Shown here: in pieces, positions 10,231 through 20,642 of the stretch
Layout of the letters: every line of letters begins with the position of its first letter
Position numbering within the stretch: position 1 is the stretch's first letter
Assembly (NCBI RefSeq): GCF_016920785.2
Contig: NW_024609857.1
Location: forward strand, 130,751,094 to 130,815,093
Length of the DNA stretch: 64,000 nucleotides
DNA from: Ixodes scapularis
Taxonomy: Eukaryota; Arthropoda; Arachnida; Ixodida; Ixodidae
Direction of reading: 5' to 3'
Translations under genes and position numbers: made by a program
The notes under the pieces: model-generated
The model's input: the letters and a program-made list of their open reading frames with translations, nothing else
Told to the model about the DNA's origin: nothing
Databases searched by the model: none

Positions 10231-10364
10231 TTGAACCCCGAGGTTGGACGAAAGTTTGCCGCGTCTCTTGTGTAGATGTAAATCTCTGCAGATGAGGGGC
10301 CCTGCAAGCATATTGCCGCGCGCAGGGTCATGGACTTCTAGAAGGTTCTCGTTTATCGTTCTCG

Positions 10365-11036
10365 TGGTGGGCACGGTACGCTTTGCGGCAGCATGTCTAA
10401 CCCGCTCGTCTTCGCCTGTTTACAGGTCCTGCTTTTTGGCGCGGGGAAAAGCCACGAGCCTTCGGTGATTCCTTCGCCGATCATTTTTTCCGAGTCCGAC
10501 ACGGGCATAGTGTCTTTTGCCCCGTCATCGTCATGCTACATCCGCCACGGCGAGACATCGATCGCCGATGACACGTCTTTCGACCACGTTACAAGGCTGC
10601 ACCAATCATCTTCAAGAACTGCCACGCCCCTGGGTGTCTTAAAAGACTGGAACGGACTTCACTGTGCTAGTGGTGGGCACGGTACGCTTTGCGGCAGCAT
10701 GTCTAACCCGCTCGTCTTCGCCTGTTTACAGGTCCTGCTTTTTGGCGCGGGGAAAAGCCACGAGCCTTCGGTGATTCCTTCGCCGATCATTTTTTCCGAG
10801 TCCGACACGGGCATAGTGTCTTTTGCCCCGTCATCGTCATGCTACATCCGCCACGGCGAGACATCGATCGCCGATGACACGTCTTTCGACCACGTTACAA
10901 GGCTGCACCAATCATCTTCAAGAACTGCCACGCCCCTGGGTGTCTTAAAAGACTGGAACGGACTTCACTGTGCTAGTGGTGGGCACGGTACGCTTTGCGG
11001 CAGCATGTCTAACCCGCTCGTCTTCGCCTGTTTACA
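10365..11036 (+). repeat. 2.2 tandem copies of a 306-bp 5' unit
   Basis: Units run 10365-10670 and 10671-10976 and appear identical base for base; a third, partial unit (10977-11036) ends at TTTACAG. The period of 306 is divisible by three and each unit is stop-free in the ORF1 frame, encoding a 102-residue repeat that starts MSNPLVFACLQ. The partial unit ends CAG followed by GTAAGC, which looks like a splice donor. By analogy with mouse L1 monomers these may be promoter units, but that is inference. Confidence 0.93.
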
Positions 11037-11937
11037 GGTAAGCAATAGGACCAGTAGCATGCGGAGCAACTGTTTGTGCCTAGTTGTCGTGCCGTGCCCC
11101 CACAAAATGCTTTCTGTGGTAGCAGAGTGTCTAGACGTGATAAGGCAACTTCTTCTTCTATGCGGTGATGTTGAGCTCAATCCTGGGCCAACCTACACGC
11201 TGGAGGAAAAGGTGTCGATGATACTTGATGGCCAAAAGGATCAGACGAGAACGTTAAACGATATAAAACGAGATCAGCGATCTCTACAGAAATCAGTGAA
11301 TGAAAATACCGAAAATTTTAAAAGCCTAGATGTTAGAATGATAAGGTTGGAATCGGCAATTCACAAGGCAACTGAACTGGAAGCAGCGGTCCGAGACCTG
11401 ACAAAAACTGTCCAACTACTAGTGCGTAAGGTAGATGACCTCGAAAACCGCTCCAGACGCAACAACCTCATCATATTTGGATTAAACGAAGCAGAAAACG
11501 AAACGGCTTTGGAACTAACGCAGACCGTCCAGGCTAATGTTTTTCAAAGAGTTAACGTAAATCCCGAAAGTATCGAACGCGTCCACCGTCTTGGTAAAAA
11601 GCGGCGAAGCCCACGGCCAACAATAGTACGTTTTTACAACTACCGAGAAAAAATGGAAATTTTACGCAACTGTAATAGGCTTAAGGGCACAAATATTTCT
11701 GTAAGTGAGGATTTTTCTAGGCAAGTTCAAAGTTTAAGAAAATGCCTTTGGGACTCCGCAAGAGATGAAAGAAATCGAGGCGCTAAAGTCCGGTTAGTCT
11801 ATGACAAGATAGCCGTAAACGGTAGCTTGTTTTACTGGAATTTGACATCCGGTTCTCGCCGTCCATATGGGAGTGGCGATATTCTTGAAGGGGAACTGAG
11901 TCACAGAGAGGGACCTGAAAATCAGTCGTGTTCCTGA
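10393..11937 (+). CDS. non-LTR retrotransposon ORF1 protein with 2A-like motif
   Basis: ORF1 proteins bind element RNA and chaperone it in a ribonucleoprotein. The open frame from 10393 is 514 codons, but its first ~215 residues are the 306-bp repeat translated, so a more plausible start is the ATG at 11107, just before the 2A-like motif. After the motif come a helical, probably coiled-coil stretch (about residues 275-350) and an RRM-like block beginning ENRSRRNNLIIFGL, with VERVHR-like SIERVHRLGKK and TNISVSEDFSRQVQ, as in the L1/CR1 ORF1 family. The stop is TGA at 11935-11937. ORF2 overlaps it in the +1 frame. Confidence 0.85.
   Translation: MSNPLVFACLQVLLFGAGKSHEPSVIPSPIIFSESDTGIVSFAPSSSCYIRHGETSIADDTSFDHVTRLHQSSSRTATPLGVLKDWNGLHCASGGHGTLCGSMSNPLVFACLQVLLFGAGKSHEPSVIPSPIIFSESDTGIVSFAPSSSCYIRHGETSIADDTSFDHVTRLHQSSSRTATPLGVLKDWNGLHCASGGHGTLCGSMSNPLVFACLQVSNRTSSMRSNCLCLVVVPCPHKMLSVVAECLDVIRQLLLLCGDVELNPGPTYTLEEKVSMILDGQKDQTRTLNDIKRDQRSLQKSVNENTENFKSLDVRMIRLESAIHKATELEAAVRDLTKTVQLLVRKVDDLENRSRRNNLIIFGLNEAENETALELTQTVQANVFQRVNVNPESIERVHRLGKKRRSPRPTIVRFYNYREKMEILRNCNRLKGTNISVSEDFSRQVQSLRKCLWDSARDERNRGAKVRLVYDKIAVNGSLFYWNLTSGSRRPYGSGDILEGELSHREGPENQSCS
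11131..11190 (+). other. 2A-like ribosome-skipping motif in ORF1
   Basis: The residues LLLLCGDVELNPGP end at 11190, with NPGP at 11179-11190. They match the 2A consensus D(V/I)ExNPG|P, preceded by a leucine-rich helix as in functional 2A peptides. 2A motifs at the N-terminus of ORF1 are reported for some APE-type non-LTR elements. If active, ribosomes would separate the upstream peptide from ORF1p between Gly and Pro. Activity is not shown by sequence alone. Confidence 0.88.
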
Positions 11938-14753
11938 TTTACTCACCGTAATCAATCTAAACGCGCGAAGCGTATTAAACAAGAGAGCCGAGTTGGAAGC
12001 CATACTTTTGGAACACGAACCTGACGCGGTTATAATAACAGAAACGTGGTTGAGCACTCAAGTTGAAGATACGGATTTTGTACCACCGAATTATGTTTGC
12101 TTTCGTAAAGATCGGGAGTCTCGTGGAGGTGGTGTCGCAGTTGTTATCAAGGAGGAGCTAGAGAGTGAGGTGATGCCTAATTTAGATGGTATTGAATCAT
12201 TGTTTTGCAAGATCGTAATAAATAAGTGTCCAATCACGATCGGAGCTGTTTACCGTCCTCCTCTGACGAACGAAACCTATTTTACGAGTATAAATGATTA
12301 TCTATGTGAACATGTCCGAAGTAAAAATAGCAGAATTGTTCTGGCTGGGGATTTTAATCTGCCCAACATTGATTGGTTGAGCATGTGTGCAACACATGGG
12401 GAAGTTTCCACGTCGCAAGCTTTGATCAATTTAGTATTTTCTCATCATTTGACACAAATTGTTCAACAAAGTACTAGAACGCAAGGTTCTGTTAGTTCTT
12501 TGCTTGACTTGGTCTTTTTAAGTAAACGATTTTCGCAGTCGCGATACTCGTGCGAAGTTTTGGACGGTATCTCCGACCACGACATGGTCCTCGTGACGTG
12601 TCCCTTAGGAAAGCGTGAAAAAGTACCGCCTGAAACTGTTTCCTTTCCGGATTTCTCTAAGGCAGATGATGAAAGTATATGTGACTTTTTTTAATCTACA
12701 TTATGATAGCTTTAGGCAATTCTCCGCATTAAACGCGACATCTGTAGACGAGATCTGGGCAAGATTTAAAACTATGGTTCACACTGCCATCAACAATTTT
12801 ATTCCCCTCCGAGTCAAAAAAATCTCCAAGCGAAACCCGTGGATAACAAAAAATATTATTCGCATGAAGCGTAGGCTAAAAAGAAAAAGGCGGAATCTAA
12901 AAAAATGCGAGACACCTCAAAAGCGAGAGGAAGTACAGGGCCTTTCGGATACCTTTAAATCGGAGGTTCGCAATGCTAAATGTTTTTATGTGGAAAATTC
13001 ACTCACAAACTTTCTAAAAAATTCTCCAGAAAAGTTTTGGCGACATTTATCTCCGGCTAAGGAAACTGTTCCAGGTATTGTCGAGAACGGTTCTATTATG
13101 ACAGACAAGTGGCAAGTTGCTTCATCATTCAACCATTACTTTCAGTCAGTTTTCACAAGAGACGATGGCATCCTTCCCAATTTCTACGTGCCTTGTGGCA
13201 TTCCTGCTATAACTGACGTGACCGTGAACCAGCAAGGTCTGTTCAATTTGTTATTAAACCTTGATGCTAAAAAATCATCCGGGCCTGACGAAATACCTAA
13301 TATATTTCTAAAAAGATATGCAGAATGGTGCTCCCATTACCTGGTAATAATTTTTAACCTAACACTTGACAAAGGAACAATTCCCCGAGATTGGAAATGT
13401 GGCAAGATAATTCCGGTCCATAAGAAGGGTGATAAAACTATCTTGAGTAATTATCGACCGATTTCCCTAACGAGCACGTGCTGTAAAACTTTAGAACATA
13501 TCTTATCGAAACATTTGATCACTTTTATTGAGAGTAACAAACTTCTGGGCTCTAATCAGTATGGATTCAGACGGGGGTGTTCTACAACTACGCAGCTAAT
13601 CGAAATTTTTCATGATTTGAGCATAACCGCAGATAAAGGGGGGCAGACAGATATTATATTTTTAGATTTCGCTAAAGCTTTTGACCGCGTATCGCACCCG
13701 AAATTGTTGTACAAGCTTAGTCACGTTCTTAAGAATGATCAGATAGTCGATTGGTTGAACTCATATTTATCAGGACGGGAACAGTATGTGTATTTTAAAA
13801 AGGAGAGAACAGAATCATTACAAGTAATATCCGGCGTCCCGCAGGGATCGGTGCTTGGACCGCTTCTTCTTATATTATTTATCAGCGACATGGGAAAGGA
13901 CTTTGACTCCGCGGTAACTTTAAAGCAGTTTGCGGATGACACTGTGATTTACTCCAATATCAGTTCCAATGAAGACCAACTAAATTTGGACAAGCACTTG
14001 CGTAAGATAATGAAATGGTGTGCTGACTGGCAGATGGAACTGAATATAAGTAAGACGGCCTACATGAATGTAACGCGCAAAAAACAACACTTACAATTTA
14101 ACTACAGTATTAATGGTCTTCCGCTTGTTAAAGTTAACGAATATAAATACCTTGGAGTGCACTTAAGAAGTGACTTAAGCTGGAACTCCCATATTGACTA
14201 TGTATGTAAGAAAGCCTTTCAAAAACTATGGATGCTTAAAACAAAGTTGGAGTTCGCTAGTTCCGATGTCAAATTAATCGCCTTTAAGTGTCTAATTTTG
14301 CCAACTCTGGAATACGCTAGTCCGGTTTGGGAGCCATTCACAAATCAAAATATTTATAAATTGGAAAGAATTCAAAATAAGGCTGCTAGATTTATCTTTA
14401 ATTGCTACCGGTCGACTGAGTCGGTCACAAAACTCAAGGAGCAAGCAGGCCTGCCTAGCATAAAGACCAGATTAGAAACGAATAGAATGAAACTTTTTTT
14501 TCAGATATTTCATGGTCATTCGATGTTGGATACCCGAAAATACGTCGTGATGTCTCCTCCGGTGTACCACAGAATAAAACATAGCTTAAATATTTAATCC
14601 TATCAATACTCTACGGATCATTTTAAGCACTCCTTTTTTGTTCGATGTATTGATTTCTGGAATAAGCTGCCTGAATGTATAGTCAACTCTCAAAGTGTGT
14701 CAACTTTTGTGAAGGAAATTGAAATGTTTCTTTCTTCCCATGTCACCAAGTGA
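11899..14753 (+). pseudogene. non-LTR retrotransposon ORF2 (AP endonuclease + reverse transcriptase), one frameshift and one stop
   Basis: The frame opens after a TGA at 11896-11898, overlapping ORF1 by about 36 bases, and has no ATG before the conserved LNARSVLNKRAELEA, so reinitiation or frameshifting is likely. Endonuclease motifs are ITETWLS, LAGDFNLPNIDW and ISDHDMVL. At 12685-12691 a run of seven T shifts the frame; six would keep it open. RT motifs follow: NYRPISLTSTCCKTLEHI, FLDFAKAFDRVSHPK, SGVPQGSVLGPLL and FADDTVIY (about 13929-13940). A TAA at 14595-14597 truncates the protein, while sequence beyond it still reads FWNKLPE and ends at TGA 14751-14753. Catalytic residues of both domains are retained. 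Confidence 0.9.
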
Positions 14754-14843
14754 TGTGACTGAATTATTGAATTCTTTGTGTGTCCTTGGTATGTTTTTGG
14801 AAATATGTACCACTCCTGCCTTGGCCTCACGGCTGGCAGAATG

Positions 14844-14863
14844 AATAAATAAATAAATAAATT
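14844..14863 (+). repeat. (AAAT)n 3' tail of the CR1/L2-like element
   Basis: Five AAAT units follow the 3' UTR, as expected for CR1/L2-group elements that end in short microsatellites instead of poly(A). Confidence 0.85.
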
Positions 14864-15227
14864 CTTGCTCCGGACATAACTTCTATCATGTATAGGCAAC
14901 CTGCAATGCTGTTTGGTTTGGCGCCATCTAGCGGCTGAAGCAAGAAATATTGGGTACCCCTGGGAGCGGCGGCTGCATTGTTCAAACGTGAGCTATTACT
15001 CTGGTGGCGCCGCTGAGCCTAGTGTCCGAAGCAAGAAATACTGGGTATCCCAGGAAGCCGTGATCGCGTAAGGTGCTAGTAGAGCTGAAGCTACGGCCCT
15101 GGCGGGCCAATCGGAACGTGACTGCGTATCACCGGAGCGCGCCTCAAGTCCGAAGAAGTATCAGGCTTTTCGCTGCGTCATGCTCCAATGTGTGTGCGTG
15201 GCAATGTGTGGCTCATCGTTCGCCGTT
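14864..15227. other. no gene; a 31-bp direct repeat
   Basis: GAAGCAAGAAATATTGGGTA (14937) recurs as GAAGCAAGAAATACTGGGTA (15028), and similarity continues about ten bases further. Both are preceded by GGCGC-rich sequence. This could be a diverged tandem duplication. Confidence 0.6.
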
Positions 15228-15593
15228 TGTCAAGTTAAAACGAGACAGGGTATAACCGTGCGCTCTCACCCTGCTGGCGCCGCCTGGACATAGCCGGCTG
15301 GCTATTCCTGCTTTGTTGTTCTAGAAAGTGCGTGTTCATTCTCGCCCCGAGCGCGCGACACTCGAGCATTCTTCGCCTAATCTTCGAGATAGTGCCTCAC
15401 TCTAGATAAGAGGCCGCCCGCGACCTTGTGGAGTCAGTCTCGCCCCAGCGTTCGATCCTGCGGTTTCGCCGACATCGACGCCCGTGACGCTCTGCTGTTT
15501 TCTTCTCTTTCCTTTTTGTTTTGGGCACAAGTTCGCCCATTAAAAGTTTAGTTTATTCAGTTATCATCGCCTCATCAATTGTCATTCGTGACA
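15228..15593. mobile_element. possible solo LTR
   Basis: The block starts TGTCAAG and ends TTCGTGACA, giving TGTCA...TGACA ends. Toward the right it has a polyadenylation-like CATTAAAAGTTTAG preceded by GC-rich sequence, a layout common in Ty3-type LTRs. The flanking pentamers (ccgtt, atatt) do not match, so no target duplication supports it. Confidence 0.35.
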
Positions 15594-16681
15594 ATATTTA
15601 AGCGTCTACCTTTTTTTTTGTGTGGTTTCCACGTCTCTTGGAGTTCGGGCAAGCCAGCGGGCACGGAAAGAGTAACTAAATATCAGTGCGACATATCTTA
15701 ACCGGACGATGCCGAAACTTCCTCCCCAGAGCCGTATATGGGGAGAGTTTGGCCAGTCTATGATCTAGCCGCCGTAACGCTCTCCTCCCAAGTGAGCCAA
15801 TCAGCACGCGGCGTAGAGGGAGAGGCATGAGCGCATGCGCGTGAACTCCCGGCTGCTCCCACCTGAGTGTGGAGGGCCGCCATCTTCGATCATTCTCCCG
15901 GCGGAATGCGTAGGATTGGCATCTAAAGCTCGATTATTGCCTTTTATATCGCTGGCTCTGGCAAGAAAATGACATTCTGTCATTCCTCGGTGGGTTAAAA
16001 AGCTAATAAATGAATATTTTTCGGCGTATGGCCACAAACTTTTCTTCAGGCGAAAAAGAAGTCGGCCCGTAGCAGACGACGCGTAGCCTCAGCAGTGCTC
16101 CTCTCCGACCAGTCTCCGACCAGTCTCCGACAGCGTTGCTCAAATATGGCGGTCGTCTCCTCTCCGCTCCCTTCTTCCTCTCTCGCTCCTTCGGCGCTCT
16201 CCTCCCTTTTGTTTCCTTTTCTCCTGTCCGGCGCCTTCGTCGCCACACCCACTGGCCAAACTCTCCCAATACACGGCTCTGCTCCTCCCCCTACGGGGGC
16301 GACCCGCGGTGCCGAAGGCGCGCGTTATGTGAAGTCTTTGGTCCTGGGCTTACTACTGGTCAGAGCCGCTAAAAGCTTCTTTTAGTTGAAATACTAAATA
16401 TAAGGGGCGCGAACCGTTTCAATGAAAGTATTTTTTGTTCACTATTTTAGATCAGAAAGGAAACAAATGCAGTTTAGAAAGTACGGACACAAGAAATGAC
16501 CCGTCGACATACCCGCCACCAAGCGGTGGAAAAGGCGGCGCATACTAGAAAGAAGTAGTAAGATCAAGCACCGACGAGCGGCGAGCGTAGGAAGGTCCCG
16601 GATGTACGCGGCTGTGCTACGGTTGTAGCGGGCTCGAGGATCCGTACTAAAGTGGCGAAGCGGGCGAGTTAGTTCATGATG
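15594..16681. other. no supported gene
   Basis: ORFs around 16046-16385 on both strands are GC- and CT-rich and match no family I know. At about 16105-16131 CTCCGACCAGT is repeated in tandem. Nothing else is evident. Confidence 0.5.
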
Positions 16682-16682
16682 T

Positions 16683-16832
16683 AAAATTCAAAAGCGCTAA
16701 CAAAGACGAGGACAAAAAGGAAGCCGAACAGGACGAGCGCTTACCCTGTTCGGGTTCCTTTTTGCACTTTTGAAGCGCTCGTCCTGTTCGGCTTCCTTTT
16801 TGTATTCGTCTTTGTTAGCGCTTTTGAATTTT
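16683..16832. repeat. palindrome with 60-bp arms
   Basis: The left arm AAAATTCAAAAGCGCTAACA...GGACGAGCGCTT (16683-16742) is the near-perfect complement of 16773-16832. The 30-base spacer holds an extra partial copy of the right arm (CCTGTTCGGGTTCCTTTTTG), which suggests recombination or slippage. Arm composition (GACGAGGACAAAAAGG) resembles the palindrome at 25971-26094. Confidence 0.9.
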
Positions 16833-16857
16833 ATATCGAGGATCCGACCGGTTCTGA

Positions 16858-16888
16858 GCGTTCCGAAGGCCCTCGGCCTTCGGAACGC
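16858..16888. repeat. 14-bp perfect stem-loop
   Basis: GCGTTCCGAAGGCC pairs with GGCCTTCGGAACGC around a three-base CTC loop. It is GC-rich and stable, but no T-run follows, so a terminator role is not indicated. Confidence 0.85.
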
Positions 16889-16951
16889 CGCGACCTCGCC
16901 GCGACCTTCGACGAGGTTAGTTCTTTGAAAGTCGACGATCGCGGAAGAAGC

Positions 16952-17410
16952 GGCTGGGGTCTCTGAAGTATGGTGCCTGGAACGCGTCTCCGACTGGTGT
17001 ACTTACCGCGGCCAAAAGAGTGGTCCCTCGGTTCCCGCCTGATGACGTCATAGAAGTGTCATGCTGTCGCCGGTCGCGACCCTGGCGGCGTCCCAGCAGT
17101 TGTGGTAGGAAAGGCAGACGCCTGTTCTGCTGCAGGTCGCTCTCCACTGTGACAGTTCACGGGAGCTACAGCAGCCGGAAGTTGGGACGCCTGGGGCGCC
17201 GTGACGACAGCGACACTCGCGTTCGCTCGTGCTTTTCGCCAGCATTTCTACGGCCAACCGCCAGGATCGCGACAGGCAACAGCATGACACTCCGGCTCAT
17301 GTGACGTCATTTGTTGCCACATTGGGACCACTTTGGATGTATGGGCGGGATAGGATGCTAAACACACCAGTCGAAGACGCGATCCAGGCACCATATCTGA
17401 AGAGAGGGCC
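16952..17410. mobile_element. foldback element, about 140-bp arms
   Basis: The left arm has CTGAAGTATGGTGCCTGG, ACTGGTGT, GATGACGTCAT and CATGCTGT (16952-17092). The right arm carries their complements in reverse order: AACAGCATG, GTGACGTCAT, ACACCAGT and CCAGGCACCATATCTGAAG (17257-17410). The arms are diverged, with a ~165-bp unpaired centre. No transposase is present. Confidence 0.75.
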
Positions 17411-18194
17411 CACGTGAACCCACAGAGTACGTCACTCGAAAGCCGGCGTGGAGAGTTGAGAGGCACTTCGACCTTCGATCTGTTTCATTTTTTTAAATAA
17501 GAACCAGCGCTCGGAAGAAAATGCGGTTTTTTGTTCTTTGTTCCATAGATGACGCAGATTAATTTCCGCAGTTAATTGGCCAAAGTCTGAAAATCGTTTC
17601 ACCGGCCCTATAAGTTACTACTTTCAGTGCGCTCATGTTCGGTGCAAATTAAATACCAGTAGAAAAGTCCTTGCAGGGCCTTTTTAACCGCTTATTTTCT
17701 CAAGGTCATCGGACGTGGTTTACCCCGACGTAGCAGACAGTTCTCGTTGCGCGGATGGTCCGTGCGAAGAAGGTTGCGTTATTAATTTCCTGTAGCTGCG
17801 GTCGTTCGCGTATTGCCACATGCCGCCGTGGCATCTTACTAGTCTTTCTTGGTCCTTTGACTGCCGAATTGTGCGCTCATTTGCGATTATTGCACCGCGT
17901 GCGAGCGTACACACGGCACTCTTGGCGACGTGAGCGAACGAAAGCGCCGCTGTGGTCGGCCCACCAGAACTGGCTGAATGCTGACTATGACGTCAGCAAA
18001 GGATGTCTCATCCACGGAAATAAGAGGAATGTAATAACTTCAATTTTGACGGTGTTGGCGGTGTTGCTTTGAGAGCGCTATGATTTCAGGCTTCCACCAT
18101 GCCCATTACAAATACCATCGAACTAGTTGTTCACAAGGTAATGACGTCACGAAAGGTAACCGAACGAGGGCGCCACCGAAGCATCTCGTCGCTA
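17411..18194. other. no recognisable feature
   Basis: No ORF, repeat or inverted repeat that I can support. Confidence 0.45.
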
Positions 18195-19405
18195 AAGGCC
18201 CGTTCACAAAGTTGCGTTCGGAGCGACCACTACGCTTACGAAGGAATGCAACCGGTTGGAACGACGAGTTGCCATTACAACGAAGCGCCAAACGGTCGTT
18301 TCGTTCGTGTTCGTTCGCAACACAAGGAGTTCAGCCGGGCTGAACTTTTTTGTTACGTTGGGAAGCGACCGCAACGACAGACCAATCACAGGTCGAGGAG
18401 AGCTCGGTCGCGCGCGTTGCATGCCGGTCGTGCCAGGCTCCTTCTGTCTGCAAACATGGCGTCGTTAGTGATCGTCGATGTGGACGGCGTGGTGGAGGCT
18501 CATCGTTCCGCGTAAAAGCGCTATCCTTGACTGTGAATTTTCGTCGTGTGTCGTTATGATAACCCAGCACGTACTAAAAGGGAAGATTTACCTACTCGTG
18601 CGGCGATCTCGTGGCGGCACTCTCAAGACAGCAGAAACGCCCGCGCCGTCGTGTTTGTTTACTTAGACTACAGTGGTGCTTTCTTAGCATTTGTGTCCTC
18701 GAACATCACCCGGATTTCTTTTTTGGCGCATTCCAGGCGTGTGCTCAAGTTAAAAGCATTACTGATACGTACCGTATAAAGGTAGCGAATTTACACGCGT
18801 TTTCATCACCCGAGAAAGGTGATTAGTGCTAGCAATCCTGAACGTTCGCAACCTCTCGCTCGCGACGTCTATCTGAGCACAAAATTATATCTCTACGTTG
18901 CTATATTGCTGCTAAGATTACATCGTCTTTTATAATCGCAGAAAAGGCGTGTGGCGAGATTTGTACCGTTGGCAAAGTCGTGTATTAAAGTCATGATCGT
19001 GCAAGACGGTGTACTGCATCGTTTTTTTCTTTTCTTAATGCACTACCCTGCATGCGTATCCTGAAAAAAAAAAATGTTTGTGGTCATAGAAGACGGTCTG
19101 TCTATTTTCTCTTACGCAAGTGAGTGGCAGCGCGTCCCCTTCTTTTTAGAGGCACCGCTGAAACAACTGACGGAAAACCGTCCGCCATGTTTGTAAGCGT
19201 AGCTGGGTTGCTTCCTATTGGCTAGGAGCAAGAGCTGAAGCTCGTTCCTCATTGGCTATTGATTCGTGTGGTGGCATTCGGTTGCATGTGTGTGTACACG
19301 TCGCGCACAGTTATCGTTGAAGTCGCAGCGGTGGCATTCGTTCGTAAGCATAGTGGTCGCTCCGAACTACACCGTGCTCCGAACGCAACTGTGTGAACGG
19401 GCCTT
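18195..19405. mobile_element. TIR element, AAGGCCCGTTCACA ends, about 1.2 kb
   Basis: The left end AAGGCCCGTTCACA.AGTTGC continues with TTCGGAGC and GACCACTACGCTTACGAA. The right end is its reverse complement (TTCGTAAGCATAGTGGTC, GCTCCGAACGCAACTGTGTG, GGGCCTT). The interior has a short open frame MASLVIVDVDGVVEAHRSA near 18456 but no transposase. The same terminal motif occurs at 27611-27734 and, more distantly, at 61653-61841. This is probably a non-autonomous PIF/Harbinger- or hAT-type element; the target duplication is unclear. Confidence 0.75.
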
Positions 19406-19924
19406 ACTACTCTGCTTCACCTTATGATCTGCCACAGGAAAGGCTACAAGAGCGAGCTCCTTGCTTTAGGGCACATCTCGGCGGCAAAAGCTCTCGTGCG
19501 TTAAAAGCAGCTCCCAATGCTATGAGCACGCGCTTCTAGCCTTCTCTGCGGTGCAACATGAGGTGAAACGGAGTATAGGCACATCATGTAAGCCCCCCCT
19601 TTAATAAGAAAAGAGCGTATGGAGGCAAAACAAAACTGAGGCTGTATTTAAATCTATAGATCAAACAGTCATACGCAAAGTACCGTTTTGTGGGGAAAGC
19701 AGTGGATGCTAACTTTAGTCTCAGCCTTCCAGGTAAGCAACGCCTTGTCTATACCGTTGCCACGTTCTCCTTTTGTACACTTTTTTATTGTTGTTTTCAA
19801 AGCTTTCGCAGTTGGTGAAGTGTTTTCGAAGCGTCTCGGAGTCCTCTCTTCTTCCTTTTATTATTTAATACTTTTCCTCCAAAACAAAAATGCAATTTCT
19901 CTCACTCTCTCTCTTTCTCTCCTT

Positions 19925-19968
<44 letters not shown>

Positions 19969-20410
19969 TGCGTTGCGTGGGCAGTGTGGAGCTCGCCGCG
20001 CAGGTATTTGGCAGCCGGCAAACTCTCTTCTGCCGTGGCCACCTTGACACGATTCACATTTCAAGGTTAAATCAAAGTTAGCTTCACTTAACTTTGCTTA
20101 AAAACTATGTGCCGTTGTACCTCGATCTGTCGATCAAACCATCTTATGTAAAACTGCGGTTACTTTTCGACGCGTCTCTTCGTCGTCCTTTGCTGTCTTT
20201 CCCTCATCGCAACTACACTGGTAATGCACCGATGCCCAAAACGACGGCCGGGAAGCGTCGTTTGAGGAGGAAGTTATAACATTTTTACGCGAAACGTGTG
20301 TGTGAAGATCCGCAGTCAGTTGGAAGCGCAGGCGTTTGACAGGCGGTCAGCTTTGCCGCCTTCCACGTGTTTCCGAACGCCCGCCTTTGGACAACGGAAA
20401 ATCTGGGCGT
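19406..20410. other. no supported gene; T38 tract
   Basis: An uninterrupted run of about 38 T residues lies at 19926-19963. Poly-Lys and poly-Phe ORFs across it are artefacts. The rest shows nothing I can name. Confidence 0.55.
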
Positions 20411-20529
20411 AGTTGTAAACCCGAGACTGGGGATACGAACAAGGGACAAACACAGAACGACACGGAGACTTCGTCCGTGTCGCTCTGTGTTTGTCCCTTG
20501 TCCGTATCCCCAGTCTCGGGTTTACAACT
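20411..20529. repeat. palindrome of the GAGACTGGGG family, second copy
   Basis: The left arm AGTTGTAAACCCGAGACTGG continues with GGATACGAACAAGGGACAAA. The right arm is the complement, ending CCAGTCTCGGGTTTACAACT. Arms are about 55 bp with a very short spacer. The sequence next to the right arm (ATGCTCAA) also follows the copy at 5101-5234, so the repeat unit extends past the palindrome. Confidence 0.9.
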
Positions 20530-20642
20530 ATGCTCAATTTACACCAGCGAGCCTGCACCCTCACCATTGGAAAATCTGGGTTTGCTACTTTTAGAATGCA
20601 ATTTGTGAATGAAAAGTTACGTAGGCGCATCATCCCGACCTC

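Larger units (their letters stand above)
10365..14863 (+). mobile_element. nearly full-length CR1/L2-group non-LTR retrotransposon
   Basis: In order it has tandem 306-bp 5' units, an ORF1 with a 2A-like motif, coiled coil and RRM-like domain, an ORF2 with an AP-type endonuclease and reverse transcriptase, a short 3' UTR and an (AAAT)n tail at 14844-14863. The layout and RT motifs fit the CR1/L2/Rex group. Only one frameshift and one in-frame stop are visible in ORF2, so the copy looks fairly young. A clear target-site duplication was not found because the true 5' end is uncertain. Confidence 0.88.

Noticed and set aside
16858..16888. Intrinsic transcription terminator
   Set aside because: Strong stem but no T-run, and bacterial-type terminators are not expected here.
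18456..18515. MASLVIVDVDGVVEAHRSA as a transposase start
   Set aside because: Only 19 codons, with no continuation into any transposase domain.
19861..20064. Poly-Lys ORFs
   Set aside because: Translations of the T38 tract.
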